5,349 bases of DNA from an uncultured Actinomycetes bacterium (GCA_903901905.1 CAIUSQ010000219.1:1-5349), one strand, 5' to 3'. Counted from the first letter of the stretch, positions 1 to 5,349 are shown. A program made the numbers and translations. Notes: a model not told the origin generated them from the sequence alone.

Positions 1-22
1 CCATAAGTTCATAATGACGCAT
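1..22 (-). CDS. rpsF: Ribosomal protein S6 (rpsF), 5' end only
   Basis: Only the start of the gene is present; it runs off the left edge. Read on the minus strand from the ATG at 22-20, the seven complete codons give MRHYELM. This matches the highly conserved S6 N-terminus, where a short basic start leads into the YE(L/I)M first beta strand. S6 is a small-subunit protein that binds 16S rRNA as a heterodimer with S18. A strong Shine-Dalgarno AGGAGG lies 12 nt upstream. The gene is co-directional with the class A PBP gene, 204 nt downstream of its stop. That PBP-rpsF adjacency is familiar from actinobacterial genomes and supports the call despite the short fragment. The structured leader directly upstream also fits rpsF. 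Seven residues alone would be weak evidence; motif, RBS, leader and context together make it fairly secure. Confidence 0.85.
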
Positions 23-25
23 GAG

Positions 26-83
26 TTAACCCGACCTCCTCTGGACTAAGACGGCCACGGCATTTCCGTGACAGGAGGGTTAA
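26..83 (-). promoter_or_regulatory. Candidate S6:S18 autoregulatory leader of rpsF
   Basis: On the minus strand the stretch from 83 to 26 forms a two-part hairpin. The outer stem has two alternative registers. In one, 83-77 (TTAACCC) pairs with 32-26 (GGGTTAA). In the other, 78-73 (CCTCCT) pairs perfectly with the Shine-Dalgarno at 40-35. Inside lies a second perfect hairpin, 70-66 (CACGG) with 60-56 (CCGTG) and a 5-nt loop, followed on its 3' side by an unpaired GCCG (55-52). Known rpsF leaders in many bacteria bind the S6:S18 dimer through a conserved CCG beside a hairpin, mimicking the 16S rRNA site, and so repress translation. The CCG position, the hairpin and the sequestered RBS fit that scheme. 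I matched it by eye, not with a covariance model, so the family assignment is inference while the pairing is directly visible. Confidence 0.65.
35..40 (-). promoter_or_regulatory. rpsF ribosome binding site
   Basis: On the minus strand this reads AGGAGG, a full-strength Shine-Dalgarno, 12 nt before the rpsF ATG. It is the strongest RBS in the window. It is exactly complementary to CCTCCT on the same strand at 78-73, so in the mRNA it can be hidden in a stem, which suggests regulated access by the ribosome. Confidence 0.85.
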
Positions 84-97
84 TACTTCTTATTCGA

Positions 98-119
98 CAT
101 CTGGAGTTTGCCCCAGATG
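98..119. repeat. Inverted repeat, 7-bp perfect stem with 8-nt loop
   Basis: CATCTGG at 98-104 is the exact reverse complement of CCAGATG at 113-119, separated by eight bases. It can form a hairpin on either strand. No T-tract follows in either direction, so it is not a textbook intrinsic terminator. It lies just upstream of the rpsF leader on the minus strand and may be part of the leader or an upstream pause or termination signal. Confidence 0.45.
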
Positions 120-139
120 GCTCTTAAGAGGGTTAAGGG

Positions 140-156
140 TAGGCCTTTATGGCCTA
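140..156. repeat. Inverted repeat, 6-bp perfect stem with 5-nt loop
   Basis: TAGGCC at 140-145 pairs perfectly with GGCCTA at 151-156 across the loop TTTAT. It is compact and GC-rich enough to form a stable RNA hairpin about 70 nt past the PBP stop codon. It is the best-placed candidate for a PBP 3'-end or terminator structure, but no U-tract follows on the minus strand, so the role is uncertain. Confidence 0.4.
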
Positions 157-226
157 AATGGCTAAATCGGTGCGGGTTTTCTTTGGCTCGAGCGGGGGTT
201 ATGGCTTTAGTTACGGGCCCGAACTA

Positions 227-2128
227 CTAAGGCTTGGGTTTCTGGATTCCACCGGAAGTCATTACGACCGGATCGAGTCCACCGATATTTGATGGTGCAG
301 GAAATGACATTACTGGCTCTCCCTTAAGAGCACCCCTCATAAACTGCGTCCAAATTCTTGCTGGGAAAGATCCACCTGTTAGGGATGTCATTCCACCAAT
401 TCCATTTAGTGATTGTGTTGCGTTATCTCTAAAGAATGAAACGGAGGCGGCGATCTGTGGTGTGTATGCGCTAAACCATGCAGATGCATTTGATTGCGAT
501 GTTCCAGTTTTTCCTGCAGCAGGTCGGCCAAGTGCAAGTGCAGCAGCGCCAGTTCCACCGGTGATTGTTCCTTTAAGGGCGTAGGTTAAATCGGCCATAA
601 CATCTTTACTAAATACTTCTTCTGTCGATGGTGTTGCCTCAAATAAAACACCTTTGTTAGATCCAATTACTTGTGAAACCAAATATGGTTTTGATCTAAC
701 ACCTTGAGCTGCAAAAGTTGCATAGGCATTTGCCACATCGATTACGTGAGGGCTGGATGTTCCAAGTACAAATGATGGGGTTGGCATCATTGCAACAGTG
801 TCCGGAATACCTGCGCGCCGAGCAACATCTACAACTTTGTCTGGACCGACTTCTATTCCAAGGGGTACGAAAATAGTATTGATTGAGTGTTTAGTTGCAA
901 ACATTAAATCAACCTGACCCCAACCATTATTTCCATAATTGAAAACCTCATATGGTTTACCTAGGTCATCAAAGGTTTGTGGGGAGTCACCGTTCCACAT
1001 AGATGTCAGTGGAATTCCTTTTTCAAGAGCTGCAACGATTGCAAAAGGTTTAAATGTTGAACCAGCCTGGGCAATTGATTGTGTTGCATCGTTTAATTGA
1101 CGCTCTAAGTAATCTCGGCCGCCATAAAGTGCTAGAACTTCACCTGTTCCGGGGCGAATTGCAACTAAACCAATTCGAAGATCCTCTGGGGCATTAGACG
1201 GATAAAATCTATTGACTGCGTCAACTGCAGACTGCTGTGCTTTTTGTTCAAGAGTTGTTTTGATAACTAATCCGCCAACTAAAAGTTGGTCCTGAGAAAA
1301 TCCTAACTTTGCTAACTCTTTTTGTACCGCTTCAATTACGTGACCTTTTGGCCCGCTTAACTGGCCTGATGTTGCACGTGGTGCAACCTCTGGCAGCTTC
1401 ATCTTTGCTGCCTCTTCTTTACTTAACCAACCCTCGTCCAACATATTGTTTTTCACATATTCAAAGCGGTTGGCTAAACGCTCGGCATTTCCTTCTGCAA
1501 ATGCTGGATCATATAAACCTGGCGAGCGCAAAATTGATGCAATCACCGCTGCTTGTGAAAGTGTAAGTTGATCGACAGTCCGGTTGAAATACTGTTGCGA
1601 GGCGGTCATAACACCGTATGAGCCTCGACCAAAGTAAATGGTGTTGAGATAGCTTTCAAAGATTTGATCTTTGGAAAGTTCGTTCTCGAGTTTTATTGCA
1701 ATGACAAGTTCTTTAACTTTTCTCTGAATTGTTCGACTCGGGGTCAAAAATGCTGTCTTTGCATACTGCTGAGTGATCGTAGAGCCACCCTGCAAGGAAC
1801 CACCTCGAAGGTTATTAAAGGCGGCACGCAAAATTCCAGTTACAGAAAATGCTTTATTAGAGTAAAAACTTTTATCTTCTGCCGCTAGGACTGCTTGTCG
1901 TACCTTTAGTGGGATTTTTGCAAGTGGAACAATCTGACGATTTTGGGTTCCTACTCGGCCAATCTCTTCACCATTTGCGTACTGAAAAATTGTTGATTGG
2001 CTATTTACATATGCATTTGCGTCAGGAACATCAACAGTGAAGTAGGCAAGTGCGAATAGAACTGAACCAGCAACAAAGCCAAAGCCTGTTACAAATACTG
2101 CTGCTCGAACAAGTACTTTTCGCATCAT
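227..2128 (-). CDS. Bifunctional class A penicillin-binding protein (PBP1-type peptidoglycan glycosyltransferase/transpeptidase)
   Basis: This 633-residue enzyme polymerises lipid II into glycan strands and cross-links the stem peptides on the outer face of the membrane. A single N-terminal membrane anchor spans about residues 8-32 after a short basic start. The glycosyltransferase family 51 domain covers about 55-215. Its motif EDKSF carries catalytic Glu84, followed by GGSTITQQ (114-121), RKVKE (136-140), ESYLN...YFGRGSYG (158-172) and a LRSPG-type motif near 200-204. The transpeptidase domain covers about 320-600, with all three active-site motifs: STFK (Ser357, Lys360), SIN (415-417) and KTGT (540-543). 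Both activities should therefore be intact. The protein is somewhat short for an actinobacterial PBP1 and lacks a long C-terminal tail; it ends in KPKP with two TAG stops in tandem. Two adjacent ATGs exist; the first is used here because the weak AGG (2143-2141) is nearer to it. The start is 9 nt past the DUF5318-like gene, so the two are probably co-transcribed and translationally coupled. A ponA/pbpA-type name is possible but not certain. Confidence 0.96.
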   Translation of the reverse strand: MMRKVLVRAAVFVTGFGFVAGSVLFALAYFTVDVPDANAYVNSQSTIFQYANGEEIGRVGTQNRQIVPLAKIPLKVRQAVLAAEDKSFYSNKAFSVTGILRAAFNNLRGGSLQGGSTITQQYAKTAFLTPSRTIQRKVKELVIAIKLENELSKDQIFESYLNTIYFGRGSYGVMTASQQYFNRTVDQLTLSQAAVIASILRSPGLYDPAFAEGNAERLANRFEYVKNNMLDEGWLSKEEAAKMKLPEVAPRATSGQLSGPKGHVIEAVQKELAKLGFSQDQLLVGGLVIKTTLEQKAQQSAVDAVNRFYPSNAPEDLRIGLVAIRPGTGEVLALYGGRDYLERQLNDATQSIAQAGSTFKPFAIVAALEKGIPLTSMWNGDSPQTFDDLGKPYEVFNYGNNGWGQVDLMFATKHSINTIFVPLGIEVGPDKVVDVARRAGIPDTVAMMPTPSFVLGTSSPHVIDVANAYATFAAQGVRSKPYLVSQVIGSNKGVLFEATPSTEEVFSKDVMADLTYALKGTITGGTGAAALALGRPAAGKTGTSQSNASAWFSAYTPQIAASVSFFRDNATQSLNGIGGMTSLTGGSFPARIWTQFMRGALKGEPVMSFPAPSNIGGLDPVVMTSGGIQKPKP

Positions 2129-2137
2129 TTGGTAATG

Positions 2138-2551
2138 CTACCTGCTTGCATAATCTTCATCCTCCAAGGTGCGCACCTTTCGGGGCGCCTTGCGCTCTAT
2201 TCCATCACCCAACATGTATGAAGCACACAGGTGATTCCATGAACAGTTGCGACAGACCTCCACGATGTAAACGGTGAACTCACCAAACTCGCGCTCCATC
2301 TCTACTAACTCTTTTGGGGACTTAATGCGCCCTGAGAATTGACCTAGTTGTTCCCCAAAGGTGTAACGAAGTTCAACAAGCTCCTCTTTTTTACAGACCG
2401 GACAATTTCTACTGACCTTGTCGCCATGCCACTTAGCAGCACGCATTAGATACGGGTCGGCGTCACAGGCATCGACAACTCCTCGAAAAAGTGCCATCAA
2501 AGTGGCGCGCTTATCGAGTGAATAATCGATGAATGAACGTTGCGATTTCAT
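2138..2551 (-). CDS. DUF5318-like zinc-ribbon protein of unknown function
   Basis: The 137-residue product resembles the actinobacterial DUF5318 family as I recall it: an N-terminal FIDYSLDKRA segment, a CDADPYLMRAAKWHG block (about 29-43), then CPVC (Cys50, Cys53) and CRNCSWNHL (Cys100, Cys103). The two CxxC pairs about 50 residues apart would form one zinc-binding ribbon. No membrane segment or catalytic motif is visible, and the tail is charged (RTLEDEDY). Function is unknown; location immediately upstream of, and 9 nt from, the class A PBP gene suggests an operon and perhaps a link to cell-wall synthesis or its control. The frame stays open upstream to a Met at 2647, but that extension is antisense to the MFS coding start and lacks family similarity, so the ATG at 2551 is preferred. 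A TATTCT hexamer 8 nt upstream fits a leaderless start. Confidence 0.88.
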   Translation of the reverse strand: MKSQRSFIDYSLDKRATLMALFRGVVDACDADPYLMRAAKWHGDKVSRNCPVCKKEELVELRYTFGEQLGQFSGRIKSPKELVEMEREFGEFTVYIVEVCRNCSWNHLCASYMLGDGIERKAPRKVRTLEDEDYASR

Positions 2552-2559
2552 TAAAGAGA

Positions 2560-2565
2560 AGAATA
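2560..2565 (-). promoter_or_regulatory. Candidate -10 element for the DUF5318-PBP operon
   Basis: On the minus strand 2565-2560 reads TATTCT, a TANNNT -10 hexamer ending 8 nt before the ATG at 2551. No Shine-Dalgarno is well placed in front of that ATG, so transcription probably starts at or within one or two bases of it, giving a leaderless mRNA. No recognisable -35 was found. Confidence 0.4.
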
Positions 2566-2581
2566 ATCCTAAATAGGTGGC

Positions 2582-2587
2582 TACGCT
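2582..2587 (+). promoter_or_regulatory. Candidate -10 element for the MFS gene
   Basis: TACGCT matches TANNNT and ends 7 nt before the ATG at 2595, the spacing expected when transcription begins at the start codon. No Shine-Dalgarno precedes that ATG. It favours 2595 over the in-frame GTG at 2577, which would lie upstream of this hexamer. No clear -35 box was found. Confidence 0.4.
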
Positions 2588-2594
2588 CTTTCTT

Positions 2595-3866
2595 ATGAGT
2601 TTCATTGGGTTGCTTCGACACCCACGGCTATCTCGCCTTCTGGCCATTCGCTGGACTGGCCAAGCAACCGATGGTGTTTTTCAAAGCGCGCTTGCATCCT
2701 TTGTTTTGTTTTCCCCAGAACGCCAAGCAGATGCATTAAGTGCAGCAATTGGTTTTGCTGTTGTTCTTATGCCGTACTCAATTGTTGGTCCTTTTGTAGG
2801 AACTATTTTAGATCGAGTCTCTAGGCAACGCGCACTTTTTTATGCAAACCTAGCGCGCAGTGCAAACCTTTTATTGGTCGCGTTATTTGTATTTAGCGGG
2901 ACAACTGGAGTAACACTTACTGCAGTTGTATTAGTTGCATTTGGTATCAACCGATTAATTCTTGCCGCTCTTTCTGCCGGGCTGCCGCTGCTGATTGACT
3001 CTAAATCTCTTATTACGGCAAATGCAATTGCAGTAACTGGTGGTTCTGTATTAGTTGTATTAGGCGGTGGTATTGGTGTTGGTGTTCGCGCTCTAGTTGA
3101 TGGGGCAGCTATCGCCGATCATGCAGATTCGATTTTAGTTTTATTAGCTGCAGCCGGGTATTTCACTGCTGCGCTATTAACAGGACGTTTAACAAAGTAT
3201 GAAATTGGTCCGCAGAAGCATGAAAAAGCCGCTGCATCTTTTGCCCAAGGATTTATTGATATGAAAGAAGGAGTTGCCTTTCTCCGATCACATATAGATG
3301 CAGGGCGTGGAATTATTGCAACTGCTGTTCACCGCGGCGGGCTAACGGCACTGACTTTGACTGCATTGTTACTGGAGCGCAATGCATTTAATGATCCAAG
3401 CAACCCTGCCGATGGGTTGCAGGGTTTTGGAATCGCATTAACAATTGCCGGCGTCGGTGTCTTTTGTGGCGCTTTTCTTGCCCCTTACGGTGTAAATCGA
3501 TTTGGGCGACACCGTTGGATTAAGTTTGCAATGTTTGCAAGTGCCTCTGCTCCACTTGTCTTAGCTCTTTCTCAAACGCAAGTGGCGCTGGCAATCACAG
3601 CGTTCTTTACAGCCTTTTTTGGTCAAAATGTGAAAGTAACTAATGACGCCCTTGTTCAGTCAAAAATCGATGACTACTTCCGTGGAAGAGTTTTTGCTGT
3701 TTACGATGTAGTCGTTAATTTTGCGATAGTTAGTGGGGGTTTGATCGCAGCTCTTTTGTTGCCAACAACTGGTGTGACAGCAAAGGTTCCATTGCTTGTT
3801 GCTTTTGCATACCTACTAGTGGCGCTAGTTGTTTTGCGACCAAGTAAATTTAAGGCTTCTTTGTAG
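2595..3866 (+). CDS. Major facilitator superfamily transporter, probable 12-helix drug/metabolite exporter
   Basis: This 423-residue membrane protein has about twelve hydrophobic segments (roughly 15-39, 46-71, 82-99, 103-125, 140-165, 178-196, 236-260, 277-299, 310-328, 330-346, 367-391, 395-414), with a long cytoplasmic linker near 197-235. The loop between helices 2 and 3 carries an MFS motif A-like stretch, GTILDRVSRQRAL (69-81), with the expected Asp73-Arg74. A second-half equivalent lies near 300-307 (VNRFGRHR). The sequence FRGRVFA (362-368) is typical of the EntS/MFS_3-type exporter branch. The substrate cannot be read from sequence. The ATG at 2595 is chosen over an in-frame GTG at 2577 because of the TACGCT hexamer 7 nt upstream and the 43-nt gap it leaves to the divergent DUF5318 start. 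The 3' end overlaps the convergent cca-type gene by 17 bp. Confidence 0.9.
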   Translation: MSFIGLLRHPRLSRLLAIRWTGQATDGVFQSALASFVLFSPERQADALSAAIGFAVVLMPYSIVGPFVGTILDRVSRQRALFYANLARSANLLLVALFVFSGTTGVTLTAVVLVAFGINRLILAALSAGLPLLIDSKSLITANAIAVTGGSVLVVLGGGIGVGVRALVDGAAIADHADSILVLLAAAGYFTAALLTGRLTKYEIGPQKHEKAAASFAQGFIDMKEGVAFLRSHIDAGRGIIATAVHRGGLTALTLTALLLERNAFNDPSNPADGLQGFGIALTIAGVGVFCGAFLAPYGVNRFGRHRWIKFAMFASASAPLVLALSQTQVALAITAFFTAFFGQNVKVTNDALVQSKIDDYFRGRVFAVYDVVVNFAIVSGGLIAALLLPTTGVTAKVPLLVAFAYLLVALVVLRPSKFKASL

Positions 3867-5286
3867 CCCACCATTGCATTAGAGCCTGTGTGGCTTTCTC
3901 TTCACCTATTTGGCCCTGCTCTAAACGAAGTTCCATTAAGAAATCCATCGCCTGGCCAACTTCACGAGAAGGTTTAAGCTTTAAAAGTTGCATTACTTGT
4001 GTGCCATCTAAATCTGGTCGAATCTTTGACAGTTCTTCTTGTTCCATTAATGTTTCTATGCGCGCCTCAAGTGAGTCATAGCGAGCAGATAAACGATCAG
4101 CTTTACTCTTATTTCGAGTTGTGCAATCGGCACGGGTCAAAACATGTAGATGAGTTAACAATTCACCAGCATCGCGCACATATCTGCGAACAGCTGAATC
4201 AGTCCAATCGACATCGCCATAACCGTGAAAACGAAGGTGCAGCGCGGTCAATAGCTCAACTGCCTGGGTAGTTTCATTATCAAAGCGCAGAGCGTGGAGA
4301 CGTTTCTTTGCAAGTCTTGCACCAACAACTTCGTGATGATGAAAAGAGACACCTCCACCTTCGATAAATGCGCGGGTTTTAGGTTTACCAATGTCATGCA
4401 GTAACGCTGCAAGTCGAATGACAAGGTTTGGTCCACCTAAACGAGCCTCTTGGCTAATAGCTTGTTCTAATACTGTAATTGAGTGTTCGTAAACATCTTT
4501 GTGGTGGTGATGCTCATCTACTTCTAATCTAAGTTTTGGAATCTCAGGAAGCATTAAAGCTGCAAGGCCAGAGTCAACTAATAAAGTAATTCCAGTGCGC
4601 GGATTAGGTGACATTAGAATCTTTACTAACTCATCTCTAACTCTTTCTGCCGAGATGATCTCAATTCTTGTTGCAAGATCTTTCATAGCAGTCAAAACTT
4701 CAGGATCTAATTCAAAATCTAACTGGGCTGCAAAACGTGCAGCACGCATCATCCGTAATGGATCATCAGTAAAAGAATCCCCGGCTCTGCCAGGTGTTCG
4801 CAGTGTTTTTGCTGCTAAATCTTGAAGACCGTTAAAAGGATCAATAAATACCGGAGCATCGCCAGTTAGTTCCAGAGCCATTGCATTGACCGTGAAATCT
4901 CGACGTGATAAATCTCCGTCAATTGAATCACCGTATTTAACTTCTGGATTGCGGGAATCAGGGTTATAAGTTTCGCTTCGATATGTTGTTACTTCAACAG
5001 TTGTATCTGCGCGCTTTCCTGCAACTGTTCCAAATGCAATTCCGGTTTCCCAAACATTTTCTGCCCAGGTTTGTAAGATTTTTTTACTATCTTCTGGTCG
5101 TGCATTTGTTGTGAAATCTAAATCATTTCCTAAGCGACCTAAAATTGCATCGCGAACTGGACCACCGACTAATGCCAAAGTAAAACCTTTTGCCTTGAAG
5201 GCCTGGGCTAAGGAGCTAGCAAGCGGTGCTCGTTCAACAAGTGAACGGATCGCTAACTCTCCTGCGGCGCCTAATGCATTACTCAC
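3850..5286 (-). CDS. cca: CCA tRNA nucleotidyltransferase / poly(A) polymerase-family protein with HD domain
   Basis: This 478-residue class II nucleotidyltransferase should add or repair the 3'-terminal CCA of tRNAs from CTP and ATP in the cytoplasm. The head domain shows GGPVRD (41-46) and the metal-binding DLD (Asp55, Asp57), then SRRDFTVNAMA (127-137), IDPFNGLQDL (148-157), the nucleotide-selecting DDPLRMMRAARF (174-185) and ERVRDE (214-219). The C-terminal half carries an HD phosphohydrolase domain with His268, the HD pair His297-Asp298 in LLHDIGK, a FHHHE cluster (315-319) and Asp387. In relatives such HD domains have phosphodiesterase or phosphatase activity. The gene begins with GTG; an in-frame stop lies 31 nt upstream (5319-5317) with no better start between, so the N-terminus is well constrained. 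Family members in actinobacteria are often annotated pcnA; CCA addition is the more likely activity. The 3' end overlaps the convergent MFS gene by 17 bp. A TAACCT hexamer 8 nt upstream suggests a leaderless mRNA. Confidence 0.95.
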   Translation of the reverse strand: MSNALGAAGELAIRSLVERAPLASSLAQAFKAKGFTLALVGGPVRDAILGRLGNDLDFTTNARPEDSKKILQTWAENVWETGIAFGTVAGKRADTTVEVTTYRSETYNPDSRNPEVKYGDSIDGDLSRRDFTVNAMALELTGDAPVFIDPFNGLQDLAAKTLRTPGRAGDSFTDDPLRMMRAARFAAQLDFELDPEVLTAMKDLATRIEIISAERVRDELVKILMSPNPRTGITLLVDSGLAALMLPEIPKLRLEVDEHHHHKDVYEHSITVLEQAISQEARLGGPNLVIRLAALLHDIGKPKTRAFIEGGGVSFHHHEVVGARLAKKRLHALRFDNETTQAVELLTALHLRFHGYGDVDWTDSAVRRYVRDAGELLTHLHVLTRADCTTRNKSKADRLSARYDSLEARIETLMEQEELSKIRPDLDGTQVMQLLKLKPSREVGQAMDFLMELRLEQGQIGEEKATQALMQWWATKKP

Positions 5287-5294
5287 AATAAGTA

Positions 5295-5300
5295 AGGTTA
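5295..5300 (-). promoter_or_regulatory. Candidate -10 element for cca
   Basis: On the minus strand 5300-5295 reads TAACCT (TANNNT), ending 8 nt before the GTG at 5286. No Shine-Dalgarno is visible before that GTG, so a leaderless transcript is plausible. No convincing -35 was seen. It lies only six bases from the opposing candidate -10 at 5307-5312. Confidence 0.35.
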
Positions 5301-5306
5301 AGGCAC

Positions 5307-5312
5307 TACCCT
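5307..5312 (+). promoter_or_regulatory. Candidate -10 element for the right-edge gene
   Basis: TACCCT matches TANNNT and ends exactly 6 nt before the ATG at 5319, the ideal geometry for transcription starting on the A of the start codon. No Shine-Dalgarno precedes the ATG. It supports a real plus-strand gene starting at 5319. Confidence 0.4.
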
Positions 5313-5318
5313 TGATTC

Positions 5319-5349
5319 ATGATCCCTGCACCTGGTGCGGGCAGCGAAG
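5319..5349 (+). CDS. Probable 5' end of a gene divergent from cca (unidentified)
   Basis: An ATG at 5319 opens a frame that stays open to the right edge, giving MIPAPGAGSE, a flexible, low-complexity start. Ten residues cannot identify a family. The case for a gene rests on context: a TACCCT hexamer 6 nt upstream and a position divergent from cca. In mycobacteria and other actinobacteria the gene at this place is a NUDIX hydrolase (mutT-like) preceding a membrane protein and murJ/mviN. That would fit, including a disordered N-terminus, but it is inference from synteny. Confidence 0.4.
   Translation, partial: MIPAPGAGSE

Larger units (their letters stand above)
84..226. other. Intergenic region between PBP and rpsF, rich in short palindromes
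   Basis: This 143-nt gap lies downstream of the PBP stop and upstream of the rpsF leader, and shows no convincing gene. It contains inverted repeats at 98-104/113-119, 121-130 (CTCTTAAGAG), 140-145/151-156, 186-193 (GCTCGAGC) and 214-221 (CGGGCCCG). None is followed by a T-run on the minus strand, so a classic intrinsic terminator for the PBP gene is not evident. A hexamer TACCCT on the minus strand (141-136) could be a -10 for rpsF, but no matching -35 was seen. A promoter and perhaps a terminator for the flanking genes are expected here on position alone. Confidence 0.5.

Noticed and set aside
98..100. Six-residue minus-strand frame MSNKKY (100-80) as a leader peptide before rpsF
   Set aside because: It has no good Shine-Dalgarno, is very short, and no attenuator-like arrangement depends on it; its stop merely falls at the edge of the leader stem.
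234..584. Plus-strand open frame of 116 codons opposite the PBP C-terminus
   Set aside because: It lies wholly antisense to the conserved transpeptidase region, has no RBS and no recognisable motif; a shadow frame.
2577..2594. GTG start at 2577 for the MFS gene
   Set aside because: It adds six residues that are not needed and lies upstream of the candidate -10 TACGCT; the ATG at 2595 is the simpler choice. It cannot be fully excluded, since a weak purine-rich stretch lies at 2556-2561.
2552..2647. Upstream extension of the DUF5318-like gene to a Met at 2647, adding 32 residues
   Set aside because: The extension is antisense to the MFS N-terminus and does not resemble the family; the family-like sequence begins at the Met at 2551, which also has a candidate -10 upstream.
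3890..4825. Several short plus- and minus-strand frames within the cca region
   Set aside because: All overlap strongly conserved nucleotidyltransferase or HD-domain coding sequence in other frames and show no independent coding evidence.
5328..5338. Palindrome GCACC-T-GGTGC near the right edge, considered as an operator
   Set aside because: It falls within the first codons of the probable plus-strand gene, is a single short repeat, and can arise by chance from Ala/Pro/Gly codons.
1..5349. CRISPR arrays, tRNA or rRNA genes, insertion sequences, phage or defence genes
   Set aside because: No regularly spaced repeats, cloverleaf-like segments, transposase motifs or terminal repeats were seen; nearly all of the window is accounted for by core genes.

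Overview
The window looks like a core chromosomal segment of an actinobacterium with a small, moderately low-GC genome. The main reason is gene order: a DUF5318-type zinc-ribbon gene, then a class A penicillin-binding protein gene, then rpsF, with a cca-type tRNA nucleotidyltransferase nearby. I know this arrangement from Actinobacteria. The AT-leaning composition, very tight gene packing and apparent leaderless starts would fit a streamlined freshwater lineage such as acI (Nanopelagicales). That placement is inference; no rRNA gene is present to confirm it.

Layout, left to right. Positions 1-22 (minus) hold the first seven codons of rpsF (ribosomal protein S6), with a strong ribosome binding site at 35-40. 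Just upstream, 26-83 folds on the minus strand into a hairpin that pairs the rpsF Shine-Dalgarno sequence with an exact anti-Shine-Dalgarno. This is a likely S6:S18 autoregulatory leader. Positions 84-226 are non-coding as far as I can tell, but rich in short inverted repeats. Positions 227-2128 (minus) encode a complete bifunctional class A PBP (glycosyltransferase plus transpeptidase). Positions 2138-2551 (minus) encode a DUF5318-like zinc-ribbon protein, 9 nt upstream of the PBP gene and presumably in one operon with it. Positions 2595-3866 (plus) encode a 12-helix MFS transporter, divergent from DUF5318. Its 3' end overlaps by 17 bp the convergent cca-type gene at 3850-5286 (minus). At the right edge, 5319-5349 (plus) is probably the first ten codons of another gene divergent from cca. 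In related actinobacteria this position holds a NUDIX (mutT-like) gene, but too little is present to identify it.

Functionally the window combines cell-wall synthesis (PBP), translation (S6, CCA-end addition to tRNA) and an uncharacterised membrane exporter. No mobile element, CRISPR array, tRNA or rRNA gene is visible, and I see no new multi-gene system. The points most worth a second look are the structured rpsF leader and the repeated TANNNT hexamers 6-8 nt upstream of four start codons, which suggest leaderless transcription.
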